The notes beneath the pieces are model-generated. The model was not told the origin of the DNA. It ran no database searches and worked only from the letters and a program-made list of their open reading frames with translations. From NCBI RefSeq assembly GCF_037038585.1, contig NC_092521.1, positions 74,006,898-74,070,897 on the forward strand: 64,000 nucleotides of DNA. The letters run 5' to 3'. How positions within the stretch are numbered: position 1 is the stretch's first letter; each line of letters opens with the position of its first letter. Made by a program: the position numbers and the translations under genes. This document shows, one piece after another, positions 36,362 through 47,524 of this stretch. Source of the stretch: Patagioenas fasciata. Lineage: Eukaryota > Chordata > Aves > Columbiformes > Columbidae.

Positions 36362-36600
36362 CCATCCTCCTGCCGCGGTACCGGTGTGTGCGTAGGCTGC
36401 CTGCGCTTCCAGAGTGCTGGGTGAGATACCACTTCCTCCGCTGGGAATATGCAGAGAGCAAGTGATAAATCAAAAAGCATACCTGGTGACAGGCTTAATT
36501 TACCGTTAATAGATAACTTAATCTACTGGTTAGCTGGGTAATTTGATCGTGACTAGAAACAACTCATTCAGAGCAGCGGCATTCTCCGGGATGTGTACCC
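36362..36600. promoter_or_regulatory. Possible conserved non-coding element
   Basis: A locally GC- and CpG-richer start (CCGCGGTACCGG near 36373) runs into dense homeodomain- and GATA-like motifs (GTTAATAGATAACTTAATC, GGTAATTTGATCG) in non-repetitive sequence. The mix is typical of enhancer-like elements. There is no direct evidence; comparison across birds would decide. Confidence 0.22.
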
Positions 36601-37072
36601 GCAATGTTTTCCATGTGGGATGAGTATCAGTCTTTGTTTAGATTATGTGAGTTGGTTTAATGCTTTTGAGAGACAGAGACGTCAAAGCTACGCCTCACAA
36701 TTGACTGTTCTATAGAGAATATCATACCTTTGAAGCTCGGTTTGTCATGACTGTCTTGGAGGCTCTGTCCCAGGAAGACTCTTAAGCCAGTAGAAGCATG
36801 TGGAGTCGCTTGGTTTTGAATGTGCACAGGCCATCTGGCTTGAGGCAGCACAAAAGTTGGTCTCACCAGTGAATGTCCTGAGTCTTGTAACATGATTGAC
36901 TACATCGCTGCTTTTCTATTTGCAGTCCTTTGGAGTTTCTGTCCCCTGTCTAAGGCATTTTAGGAAAAGGGCAGTGACTTAGTAGTTAAATATCTCTTTG
37001 TGATTTGTGCTGTTTAACTTGCACGGAAGGGACATGTAAGTCTGTATGCAGTTATGGCCTCTGAGAACTAAA
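36601..37072. other. Intronic, nothing recognised
   Basis: No diagnostic motif seen. If the polyadenylation-like signal at 37073 marks a retrocopy, its body would lie here, but I recognise no gene in it. Confidence 0.4.
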
Positions 37073-37105
37073 AATAAAGTTTAAAGACAGTAGCAAAAAA
37101 AAAAA
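37073..37105 (+). other. AATAAA followed by A11
   Basis: AATAAA at 37073-37078 is followed 17 bases later by 11 adenines (37095-37105). The spacing is that of a cleaved and polyadenylated end, as left by a processed retrocopy. I could not recognise a gene upstream, and the signal is short enough to arise by chance. Confidence 0.3.
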
Positions 37106-39257
37106 GTTGATTTATTTTTTTCTTTTTAAATCCTATTTTTTTCCTGCTGAATACATGAATTGGTATAGAGTTCTGTCCCTCTAAAATTTATTACTTCTTG
37201 ATGTGGTACAACAGGGTCTTAGATCTTAAAGGTGAGCAAAGGCTTTTTATATTCCTAGGGTAGGACATCTTTGATAAACCACTTTTAGACAGACAAAAGA
37301 GATGCGAACTTAAATCAGCGTTAATGTGTGACTGACTAGGAATGATATCATCTAGAGATTATTGCTTTCCTCTGTTTCTGCAGTGTTAACAAATGAATAC
37401 TCAAGAATGTGGCAGTGAAGCAAATGGGTCTTGATAAATTATGCAGTCTTGACTCCAACTATTGTTTGAGGTAATTTATGATCTTCCATTGGCGTAATGG
37501 GGCTGTGGCATAAACTGCAGCACACCCTAGAGCAGACAAATTGGTCTGGTATTGTTCAGGAACATATTTAATCTATCTTGCTATAAGTGAATCAGTGCCT
37601 TTTGCTGAAACATCAAGAGAAAGATGAATATTTTGATATTCAGTCCTAAATAACCTGCATTTAAATTTACACCAGTGGTGCCTTTTCCTGTTCTCTAAAT
37701 ATTGAAATAATAATAATCACAAAACTGTTGCAATGTAAGGCTGAATTCTTTTGCCTTATCCCTTTACCTAAACTTCATTTAATCTTGGTGGGTTTATGGG
37801 TTAATAATACTGTTCTCTTTGTTCTTGATGCATTGTACCAACTTCAGAACATCTACTCCAGTGGTTTGCCCAATTTCACTTCAGATGTGCTTATGGAAAA
37901 CTGTATTCCCCAAAGTGAAAAGATGCCTTTTTTTCTTCTTATGCATCAGCCAAGATAAGAGGTTTCTATAAATCTGTACTTAATTCTCCCAGAACAAACT
38001 GGGCAATTGAGGCAAATCTTGCCCTGAAAGTTAAGTCTTCAGATCCATTTTAAGAACTGACTGCAAACTTCTAGGTGTGGAGCTGGGAGTTAGATGACTG
38101 TAGACCACTGTTCATATGTTTAAAGACTAGCAAAAAATACAAGTTGGGTATCATGCCCACAGAGTTAAATGTTTGAGATGGTCTTCCCCCTTTTCCCAAT
38201 GTGAATCCTGTAAGATTTTGCTTTTCAACTGAAGTAAAAAAAGTATGAAGGATAAACAACTTGATTTATGCATATTGGGTTAAATAGATTCTCAAACTTG
38301 CTGTTGCCAAAATGGTTTGCTCCTGAGGTATTTGGCTATCTGAATTGATCCTAGGAAGCTGCTACCTCAGGTAAACTGCAGAAGCCCAGTAACTCCTTCC
38401 TGGAAAGAAGGTCGCAGAAGTTTGCATCCCTTTCTGATGGAGGAGGAGGCTACCTACTATACTTCAGCCCAACTTATCGTGAAACTAGATAAACCAAGCA
38501 CTCATCTAGAAAACTTTATTTTATGTGGACCATACGCTGCAACCCTTCCAGGAGTAGTTTTTCCAAGATGTCTTTTACTTTTGTCCATGATTTGACTTTC
38601 CTGTTGATCTTGCTGGGAGCTTTGGTTTGGTGACAGTTCACACCTACTAGAGAGCAGATAGCAGTCTGTTTAAAACTCATACGTTTGTTTTTAATACATA
38701 ATTGATAATTAACAATGAGCAAGACAGGAGCTTGCTTGTGGTAGAAGTTCTGGCTCTGCTTTGCAGTCTGCGCTCTCCACCAGTCACCATTTTTTCATCT
38801 GCTTGGAGGGAGCATCACTTGTCTTATACAGCAGAGATATCTCCAGATGAATGTCACTGTTTGAGAGAAAAGCTGGGACCAGCAAATAGTGCTTTATATA
38901 TTTATATTCTTTTGTTTAGTTTTGTTTCCTTTATGGAGCAGCATTTAAAATCACTTTATTGTCATTGGCTTAAATACTGCCTTTCCTTTTGCATTTTTAG
39001 TTCTTTAGCCATATGCACCTCTAAATATGTTTGCAGTAGATTTCTTTTCAAGCTCCATCTGATCACAGAAGTGATGCTGAAAAGAAAGTCTACTTACCTT
39101 GCAAATTTGCTGCTAATAATCACTCAGAAGAGGAAATGCAAGACTTGAATGCAGATTTGCATAGGATACCTGATTTGATATACTGTGTGAGAATAAAGCC
39201 ATGAGAGAGAAGGCAGGTGGGAAAGGGTAAAGGGCAGAAAAGTAGTTGTGTAACAAG
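37106..39257. other. Intronic, nothing recognised
   Basis: No repeat or gene motifs recognised. Confidence 0.45.
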
Positions 39258-39322
39258 GTGTTGAAGGTTAATGCTGCATAATGATCTAATGGGTCTTTTC
39301 CAACCTAAATGACTCTGTGATA
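39258..39322 (+). mobile_element. CR1 LINE 3' UTR stub
   Basis: ATGATCTAATGGGTC followed by TTTTCCAACCTAAATGACTC and TGTGATA is the canonical avian CR1 3' end in plus orientation; only the last 60-70 bp remain. Confidence 0.85.
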
Positions 39323-40429
39323 AGTGACTGTCATCCTAACTCCCAGATTTCAATGTTTTCTTTCTATAATTGAAAACATACTCTCAGCTGGTGGGGGCCA
39401 GTCTTCAAACAGTTAGGGTCTAGGTGTGAAGAGAGGCTAACCTTTTTGTCTGGACTGCAGAAATAAAGAAGGAGCCATCTAGCCTGAGAATAGTTATGTT
39501 GGGCTTTTGAATGAAGTATCAGGTTGAATGTGTTTTCTAGGCTACAGACAGCAAGTGTGCAGATTTGCTACTCCAAGTTGATGCAAATCCTCATCACCTC
39601 ATCTTGCTCTTCTCGGTCTTCTCCCTCCAACTGTTTTCAATAAAAAGTTGATGAAATGTCTTCAGTATGGTTTCTGACAGTGTGTTTGTACTCTGCAGGT
39701 CCTGTGAAGCAGTAGATGTAATTTGAAGAAAATTTGAAGGAACAAATGGCTTTAGCTGGCTGCCCAGACTCCTTTTTACATCTTCCTTATCGGATAGTAA
39801 GTTATGAAACTGCATGTTCCTGTCAGCTTGTAGCATCATATTGCTGTGTGCCAGTGATTGATTGTGCATTCAAACTTTTCATCAAACTGCTAATAGCTGT
39901 CTGGCAATTCTCTGGGTTTTGATAATGTTTGGGAACAGAGCTTCTGTTACCATCTTTTATTCAAGACCTGCTGCTAAAAAGTAGGGTCACTAATGTATAC
40001 TGATTAAGATTTGATATCTGTTTGCAAAATTGGTAGTTCATATTTTAGAGAAAACACTTGTTTCCTAAAAAAAAAAAGAAAAAAGTCAAACTACAATACC
40101 AGTGAAATGCCTTGCACCAAAAAGTATCAATGTTTGCTGATGCTATTAATATATTTGTAGGGACAAAAGCAGAGATTTTTACACTTGGTTAGAGCCTATG
40201 TTTGTCGAGTCATTTTGTTATATCTAGGCAGCCAATATGGCATATTAAAAAGAATATATATTAAAATAAAAACCCAACCTCAGCTTAATTCAAAGGTGCT
40301 AGGCAAAAATCTGCTTAGAAATTCTCTTTTTTTTTTTCCCCCCCAGACAGTTGTGGTTGGCATAATGCATGATTTGTATTTTTTATGGAATTGCAAATTT
40401 GGTATTTTGGGCATGACCTGTGTTTTGTC
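39323..40429. other. Intronic, nothing recognised
   Basis: No diagnostic motifs seen. Confidence 0.45.
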
Positions 40430-40448
40430 TTTTTTTTTTTTTTTTTTT
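40430..40448. repeat. Poly(T), 19 bases
   Basis: Uninterrupted T run. Confidence 0.95.
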
Positions 40449-40616
40449 CCTGTTGTTTTCATAGTGTGTTTACCGCCCTAAGGATTTAGTTATGATTTTG
40501 GGCCCTGCAGATACACGAATAATAATTAAACAGAGTATCATATGACACTGAAACATTTTTCTTTTTCCCAAGAGAAACATTACTAGTAGTGGTTACTACA
40601 GTTGTGCTACTCATTT

Positions 40617-40668
40617 AAAAGAAAAAAAACAAACAAAACCACCAACAAAAAAAATCCCCAACAAAACT
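40617..40668. repeat. A/C-only low-complexity tract
   Basis: About 50 bases of A and C with one G and one T, in irregular CAAA and CCAA units. It resembles the tract at 12806-12933. Confidence 0.85.
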
Positions 40669-42562
40669 CTATAGGATTTAAACATCTGCTTCGTATCATG
40701 CCAGTTACCAATTTTTTCTCCAACAGGAAGCTTTGAATTAGTTAAGACTAATGTTAGTTTATGCTGAGTTGTCAGTTGAATGTACCTGAATGCTTTTTCT
40801 GATAACAGGAAAAGCAGAACAGTTCCTTTGTAAGTGCTTTTGCAGGTATAAAACCAGAATAGACTTTGAGAAATCGCATGTCCCGAAAATCTGTTACTAG
40901 ACATGGATCTATGATTTCTTTTTTTTAAAGAACATTTGAGTAGATGTGCCCGGACTTCAAGAAATTATACTGTGAAATTATGCTTCCATTTCATTTAGAT
41001 CATTATCTGAGTCATGATATGGAGCTGAGGGAGAGGAGAGCTATGTAGGAGAAACTTGACACTGTAGGCAGTCATTTTTGAACTGCAAATTCTTTACTGG
41101 TTGTCAGACTTGCTCATTAAAATAGTGTCTTTTTTTTGTTCATAAGCAGTAAGAAGGTGAATTTTCCTTGGTACTTCCTCCTGCCCCTATAAATCCTGTA
41201 GATAATCTGCTTTAGTCTGGGGCAGTCAACAGACTATAAGTGTCAAAGCAACTTGGGTGATTTAAGATGGTGGGAAAGTGAGTCCTTGTTAATTAATTAT
41301 TTTTGCTCATAACTTGCTGTGTGTTAACTATCCTAAGTGCTGGTAACCAGTTTAAAGACTGTCTTTGAAAGCCCATTCACAACTACTGTGCCTTCTGTCA
41401 GAAGTGAAGTTCTCATTAAAAAAAGCCCTGAACATCTGTTTTTCCACCCCTACTGAATCTGACTTAGAAGCTTTCATCAACTTGTCTTTCAAATTTGGCT
41501 ACAGTGCCAGTATTGTGTTGGTAAAGGGCTGAAAGAAGGTTAAACTAAATATGCTCTAGATTAGAGTGTGAAGAAGTATTCTATTTTTTCAGTACTTTTT
41601 CTGACTCCATATGAATGGAAGGCTACAGAGAACCTTCTTCCAGGGTCCCCAAAGCTGGGACCTTAATGCTGTAATGTCAGTGTTTAGAATAAATTGTCAC
41701 ATTAGAGTTTGAGAAAATGAGAACCTGGATAAGTGAATGTGCACTGCAGAATATCCTTTAGGATGCCTTGTTGCCAACCCCTTCTGCCCTTCGTTTTTCT
41801 GTTTTTTGGGAAGACAGGCAAGGTATGGATATCTGAATTTCTTACTGGGCTCTTTGTTCGAGGTGTTTGCTGCTTTTGGAAGCTTTCGGGTCGTCTTTAA
41901 GAGCGCTTTTTTTGTTAAACTTTCTCAGGAGTTAACACACAAACCAGTCACACTGAGTGCATTCTCCTAGAAACAATCTCTAGCTTTGTGGAAAAAAAAT
42001 CAATACTACCTTTTAGTGGCTTTCAGGAGCCCTTTCCAAATTCTCGAACTCTTCAATAAAAATCCAGCAGTGAGAATTGGCAGTGTTTATCTTCTTTTCC
42101 TGGAAATTCAGAACATAGTCCCAGAATTTCTCAGAAAAAAAATGGGATGATTTACTGTGTTTCCGTTCTTTTGCAATCTGTAGTCACAACAGTATTTATG
42201 TGCAGTGACTTGAACTCTTGGGGAAGATTTAGTTCTTTAACCCTTGGATGCATGAATTGTGCAAGTCTCAGTGACATAAATAGCAAAAGGATGTTGTTGT
42301 TCTCAGTTTCTGAAGATAAAATTCTGGGCATGTGGGAATGTTCTGTTCATCTATTTTCTGCCTTCCATTTATTTTCTCATAAGCAAGATGCAGGCACAAC
42401 TTGATTAATTATTAATAGGATTTGTTTTCAGGGAGCTGAATTATGATTAGAGCAAGCCCTTGTTCACATCATACTCATCGTCTAACTTGGCATAAACTGC
42501 ACCACAACCACTTGGTCACAAAACAGGGAGAAAATGGAAATTGCTTTTTCTTACATGTACAG
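40669..42562. other. Intronic, nothing recognised
   Basis: No diagnostic motifs seen. Confidence 0.45.
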
Positions 42563-42667
42563 AGCTGTGGATTTCAGGATTGTTAATAACAGTCCTCTTG
42601 ACCGGATAAGAAAGCAGAATATTGCTCATCATACTTGAGAAACTTGGTACACTGCAAGACCAGGGAA
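42563..42667 (+). other. Candidate non-coding cassette exon
   Basis: A 105-nt segment with a pyrimidine-rich acceptor ending in TACAG (AG at 42561-42562) and a strong donor GAA|GTAAGTA at 42668. All three frames contain a stop, so it could only be untranslated or a poison exon. The donor is among the best in the intron, but no other support exists. Confidence 0.2.
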
Positions 42668-43378
42668 GTAAGTAAGAGAATTAATCAGTTAGAGGCTAGC
42701 TACTGTAATAGAAGCCTCCTTTAATGTTGTCAGATTTTTGGATGCGAAGATGATGTGACTGCTGTAGTTACATGAGTACATTTCCTTCAGCTGAAGGAAC
42801 AGCTAGGCACAGGTTCTCCAGGTTTTACTATGGCAGCTTTGATCCTTGTTTTCCATAAAATGATACAGTAAGTTAAAAGCCACTTTTGGAGGTAGTCTGA
42901 TCCAAGTCCATGGCTTATTGAGATTATACTTGTTTTCCTAGGGCGCTTGGTCTTGGTGAGTGTGTGTTTTAAGGAGACTTACTTTTTATATTTTCAGGGG
43001 TTGTTTGCTTTGGGTTGTTAGAATGGGTTTCTGTTTTAGCAGAAAAAAAATAAATGCTGATGTCTTTAAGTTACCTTGGTGGATTCCAGAGTCCTCATCC
43101 CTATGGAATCCATATGTCTTCTGTATAGCTTCAGAATTGAACAGTCTGATCTAGATATACATGCTGCTGTCTGAGTTTGTGTGAATAAAACATTTTTTGT
43201 CCTAAAAAACACAACATGAAAAAAATTAAATTGCAGAATTTGTGTCTAAGTAGACTGAAAACCTATGTGGTAAGGGCTGTCAAGACCTATGTTTCAACAT
43301 TCATCTGCCTGACAATGAAAATCTTCATTCATTTGACTATTGGCAATTGCTTATTGAGACTATGGAGGTCTTACAATT
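42668..43378. other. Intronic, nothing recognised
   Basis: No diagnostic motifs seen. Confidence 0.45.
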
Positions 43379-44614
43379 TGTGGTGGGTTGACCTTGGCTG
43401 GACACCAGGTGGCCACCAAACTGCTCTATCACTCCCCTCCTCAGCTGGACAGGGGAGAGAAGATGTAACAAAAGGCTGGTGGGTTGAGATAAGGACAGGG
43501 AGAGATTATTCACCAGGTACTGTCATGGGCAATACAGACTCAACTCAGATAAACTGATCTAATTTATTCTCAGTTAAAATCAGAATAGGGTAATGAGAAG
43601 AAAAACCAATTCTTAAGCACCTTCCCCTCACCCCTCCCTTCTTCCCAGGCTCAGTTTCACTCAATTTCCCTATGTCCTCACGCCCTGAGCGGCCCAAGGG
43701 AATGGGGAACAGGGGTTGTGGTCGGTTCATCCCATGTCATCTCTGCCGCTCCTTCCTCCTCAGAGGGACGACTCCTCACACTCTTCCCCTGTTCTAGTAT
43801 GGGGTCCCTCCCACAGGAGACAGTTTTTCATGAACTTCTCCAATGCAAGTCTTTCCCTTGGGCTGCAGCTCTTCATGAACTGCTGTAGTGTAGACCTTTT
43901 CCACAAGGCACAGCCCTTCATGAACAGGCTGCTCCAGTGTGGGTCCCCCATGGGGTCACAAGTCCTGCCAGCAAACCTGTTTCAATGTGGGTTCCTCTCT
44001 CCATGAGGACCACAGGTCCTGCCAGGAGCCAAATCCAGTGTGGGCTTCCTACAGGGTCACAGCCTCCTTTGGGCATCCCCTGCTGTGATGTGGGGTCCTC
44101 CCTAGTCTGCAGGTGGATCTCAGCTACACCGTGAACCTCCATGGGCTGTGGGAGACAGCCCGGCCTCACCATGGTCTGCACCACAGGCTGCAGGGGAATC
44201 TCTCCTCTAGCACCTGGGGCACTTCCTACCCTCCTTCTTGACTGGCCTTGGTGTCTCCAGAGTTGTTTCTCTCACATATTCCCACTCCTTTCTCCGACTG
44301 CAATTGCACAACAACTTTTTCCCTTTCTTAAATATGTTATCACACAGACACTACCACTGTTTGTGATGGGTTTGTTGTTGGCCAGCAGTGGGTCTGTCTT
44401 GGAGCTGACTGGCTTCAGTTCCGTCGGACACGGGGGAAGCTTCTAGCACAGAATGTAATTTTAGGACTGTATAAATGTATCTACTCCTGCTCAGGCCTTT
44501 GAAGGCAACTGCAAGGCCGATGTGGCCCCTGGTGAAAATGAGTTTGACACCCCTGTTCTAGAAGCTTCTCACAGAAGGCACACCTGTAGCCCACCTGCTA
44601 CCAAAACCTTGCCA
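43379..44614 (+). mobile_element. Solo LTR of an avian ERVL-type endogenous retrovirus
   Basis: Starts TGTGGTGGGTTGACC and ends near CTTGCCA, in plus orientation. The body shows the repeated short units typical of this LTR family, roughly GTGGGGTCCCTCCCA and GTTCTTCATGAACTG variants, in a chain from about 43790 to 44200. No gag, pol, env or second LTR lies in the flanks, so this is a solo LTR left by recombination; there is no coding content. I recognise the family as widespread in neoavian genomes and believe it is ERVL, but cannot give a database name with certainty. No matching target-site duplication is visible at the edges; the right end may be slightly eroded. Frames across it are not proteins. 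A small hAT-like element sits inside. Confidence 0.85.
44449..44555 (-). mobile_element. hAT-like non-autonomous DNA element nested in the LTR
   Basis: The 107-bp insert ends in the reverse complement of a hAT-Charlie-type terminus (CAGGGGTGTCAAACTCA read from the right edge) and starts with CAG. It is flanked by near-identical 8-bp direct repeats, TTCTAGCA at 44441-44448 and TTCTAGAA at 44556-44563, the length expected for hAT target-site duplications. The left end has only a partial inverted match, so the element is internally deleted or damaged. Removing it joins LTR sequence cleanly, which shows that it inserted after the LTR. Confidence 0.78.
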
Positions 44615-45895
44615 TATGATTTTTAAGATTCAAAATAAATGGCAGCTTAATTTATTCTCATTAGGCTTTTAAATGTACAAGGATGCTGCTTGTATAGAAT
44701 TTGGCCTGGAGTTTGGGTTTTTTGTGCTAACAGGTAATGTGAAGGGACCAGAGTGTACAAGCAGGCTTTCCAAGTCTTTGGACATAGCTGAGTGAAAAAA
44801 CACTGGAGACATTATTGCATTGCTTCATTCTTCTGCATATTGTATAAAGAAATGAAGCTGAAGTGTTGCTACTGTCAATGCAGAAAGTCATCAGATTTGT
44901 GAAATATGGTGTCAGTCAACAGATATTTCATTGACGATGTTCTTGTTTTAACAGTTTACATGTATGTGGTGTAGAGGGTTGATGGACTGCAGCAGACATG
45001 AAGTGCAAAGTAGTGAGAACATTAGCGAATGTTTTTACAAGACATGTTACCTCCAATATGAAGTTATGAAATCTGTCTCCCTCTGTGTAGACTGCAAATG
45101 TTTTTTACAGATAGAGTTGATGCTGGAGTATCAGCTGGATGGTTTATGTTGAAGAACTGGCGCTGGATTTCTAGCCTCTGTCTCTTTTTCTTGAAAATAA
45201 ATGTTTAAAAAATTGTCCCCAAAGCAGTTGCTTTCATTAACATTGAAATAGTGTGGTACATGCATCTTAAAGAGGCCATTGGAAGTGCACTTGCCCCCAC
45301 TGTTGTGTCATCAGACTATTGTATAAAAAGCAAAACAGTGTCAAATGAATTTGTATATCTCACTAAACCTTTATACAGTTTATTAGTTTCCCGTCTTACA
45401 AGAAATACCCATAAATTACTTTTCTTTCCCTGTACCAGTTTACCTTTCTACAATTGCAATTGGAAGTCTGTACTTAATTGTGTGCATTTCTACTTTTGTA
45501 TTCTAATTTACACAGCAGTTGGTTTGCAATACGTGAAGTCTTTTTTGAAGGCAAATGTAAGCAAGAAATTTCAAGTGGCTAGGTCGACATTTTTCAATCA
45601 CATAAGATTTTTCAGCCCACAAAAAAAAAAAGACTCAAAGCACTCTAATGGTCAGTTGTACCATTTACTACTTGCATTAGTACTAACAGTGGTGAGGAAA
45701 TGATTACAAATAAAGAAGCCTGATTTTGCATCTTCCTGTTAATGGTTTCATGCTCATGCTTGAACAGTAGACTGAACCTATCTTTTAATCTTATGTCATT
45801 ATATACAAGCAGTCTCTTAAATTTGTCTCTTGATTTAGCCCTGGTTTTGATACGTTTAAATCTACAGTTGACTACTTTTTTTACTCAAGAGAAAG
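44615..45895. other. Intronic, nothing recognised
   Basis: The 150-codon plus frame at 45251-45703 has no recognisable domain. Confidence 0.45.
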
Positions 45896-46235
45896 TTGAG
45901 GCGGAATCTTATGAATGTATATAAGTACCTGAAAGGAGGGTGCAAAGAGGGTAGAGCCAGATTCTTTTCAGTGTTGCCCAGTGACAGGACAAGAGGCAAT
46001 GAGCACAACCTGAAACACAGAAGATTCCCTCTGAACATCAGGAAATACTTTTTCAATGTGAGGATGGTCAAGCGCTGACACAGGTTGCCCAGAAAGGTGA
46101 CGTAATCTCCATCCTTGGAGATAAACCAGAGCCATCTGGACATGGTCCTGGGCAAGTTGGCTGTAAGAGGCACTACTTGAGCAGGGGGATGGAGATGACC
46201 TCCAGAGGTCCTTTCCAACCTCAATTGGTTAGTGG
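45896..46235 (+). mobile_element. CR1 LINE, ORF2 C-terminus plus 3' UTR
   Basis: Plus-strand translation gives NVYKYLKGGCKEGRARFF, then PSDRTRGNEHNLKHRRF and LNIRKYFF, the CR1 ORF2 C-terminal block nearly intact, then a premature stop at about 46076. The 3' UTR ends with GAGATGACCTCCAGAGGTCC and TTTCCAACCTCAATTGG. This is the best-preserved CR1 coding remnant in the window. It is 5'-truncated and inactive. Confidence 0.93.
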
Positions 46236-47121
46236 TCTTGTGAAAATCAAAAGAGAGAGATCTCTTTAGGTTCTGATTTCTGTGCAACTTTTAAGATGCC
46301 ACTTCCAGATTGTAAAAACATTCATGTTGATAACAACAGGCCATTTTCTGGTGTTTTCTCACAAAGCTTAATGAAACCACTCTGAACTAATGGTAACAAT
46401 CAGTTTAGCAGACTATAATACCGAACTAAATCCAGTATATTTTTTTTCTTATGAATAGGATCTTTTCCAAATGAGTAAATATTTAACAAGCTGTTAACCA
46501 ACTGGTTCTTTTGGAGAACTACCAGTATGAGTGTTTTCATGTTCGTAACAGCTCTCACTTGATGGAAGAGTGAAGCTGATGTACCAGTGCTAAGACTGCT
46601 TGATACTTCCAATGTCTGTGTAAATGTAAGAGAATAGAAACCTGAAATGTAAGAGGATGGAAGTATATTTTTTAAATTGTCATTGTAACAGTCAACTGGA
46701 ATCATGTTAGTGATAGCTTGGGGTTGTGTGCTTTTAAGGAATCTTCCTCCTACAGATGTTCTGTGCTCTACATATGAGTAAATAATAACCACTAGAGAAG
46801 ACTTTTTTTTAAGAGGAAGATAAGATTGCTGTGCATTTGGAGCTGTCACTTTCTTGAGAAGTGCTGTGGCTCAGATAATTCTTAGTGTTGCTGTCCATGC
46901 CAGTTGGCTCAAAGAGGCCTTTTCTATCCTTGGAAAAGACTGGAGATATAATGTCTTATATTTAAGTATTTCCAAGAAATATATCTAGATCCAGACCTTG
47001 CTACAAGCTATGTGCAGTAGATTATCTTGCCTTACACAGCCTAAAGGGAGTCTGTTTGATCAAAGGGCAGTATTTCATAAGACCTTAACGATTTTGTATT
47101 TTTTAAGTTGAAAAAGGAGGG
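46236..47121. other. Intronic, nothing recognised
   Basis: The 149-codon minus frame at 46400-46849 is serine/leucine-rich and shows no domain. Confidence 0.45.
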
Positions 47122-47176
47122 GAGAAAACAAACAACGAAAAAACAAAAAACAAACCACAACCCCACAAACAAACCC
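47122..47176. repeat. A/C-rich low-complexity tract
   Basis: About 55 bases of A and C with few other bases, in CAAA/ACAA units. Confidence 0.85.
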
Positions 47177-47495
47177 CTGTAATTCTGCAGGAAGTTTTTT
47201 AAATGTTATCAACTTTGAGAGCAGAATTTTTTTGTTTCTAAGAAGAAACTGTGGTTTGTTAGTGTGATGTCTTATGGCAAGGATCACTTAGTTTTTATGC
47301 TTGCAGAACATCTAATCATAATGCTGCAGCTGAGTCCTGAACTGAAGCTGCTGATTCCACCAAGAACAGCCTAAACTCACCACAGTTTTGGTGGTGGAGT
47401 GTGACCCTCAGCTTTGTGAAGCTAGAGATGAATCAAGTCCACCTAGCACTAGCTATGACTGAAAAGGATCTTCAACTGCTTGTTTTGCATTCTCT

Positions 47496-47524
47496 GATAT
47501 ATATATATTTTTTTTTTTTTTTTT
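47496..47524. repeat. AT microsatellite joined to poly(T)
   Basis: Short alternating AT followed directly by about 17 T. Confidence 0.9.

Noticed and set aside
43716-44446. Several 60-100-codon frames on both strands
   Set aside because: They lie within the solo LTR, which is non-coding. The internal near-repeats keep several frames open.
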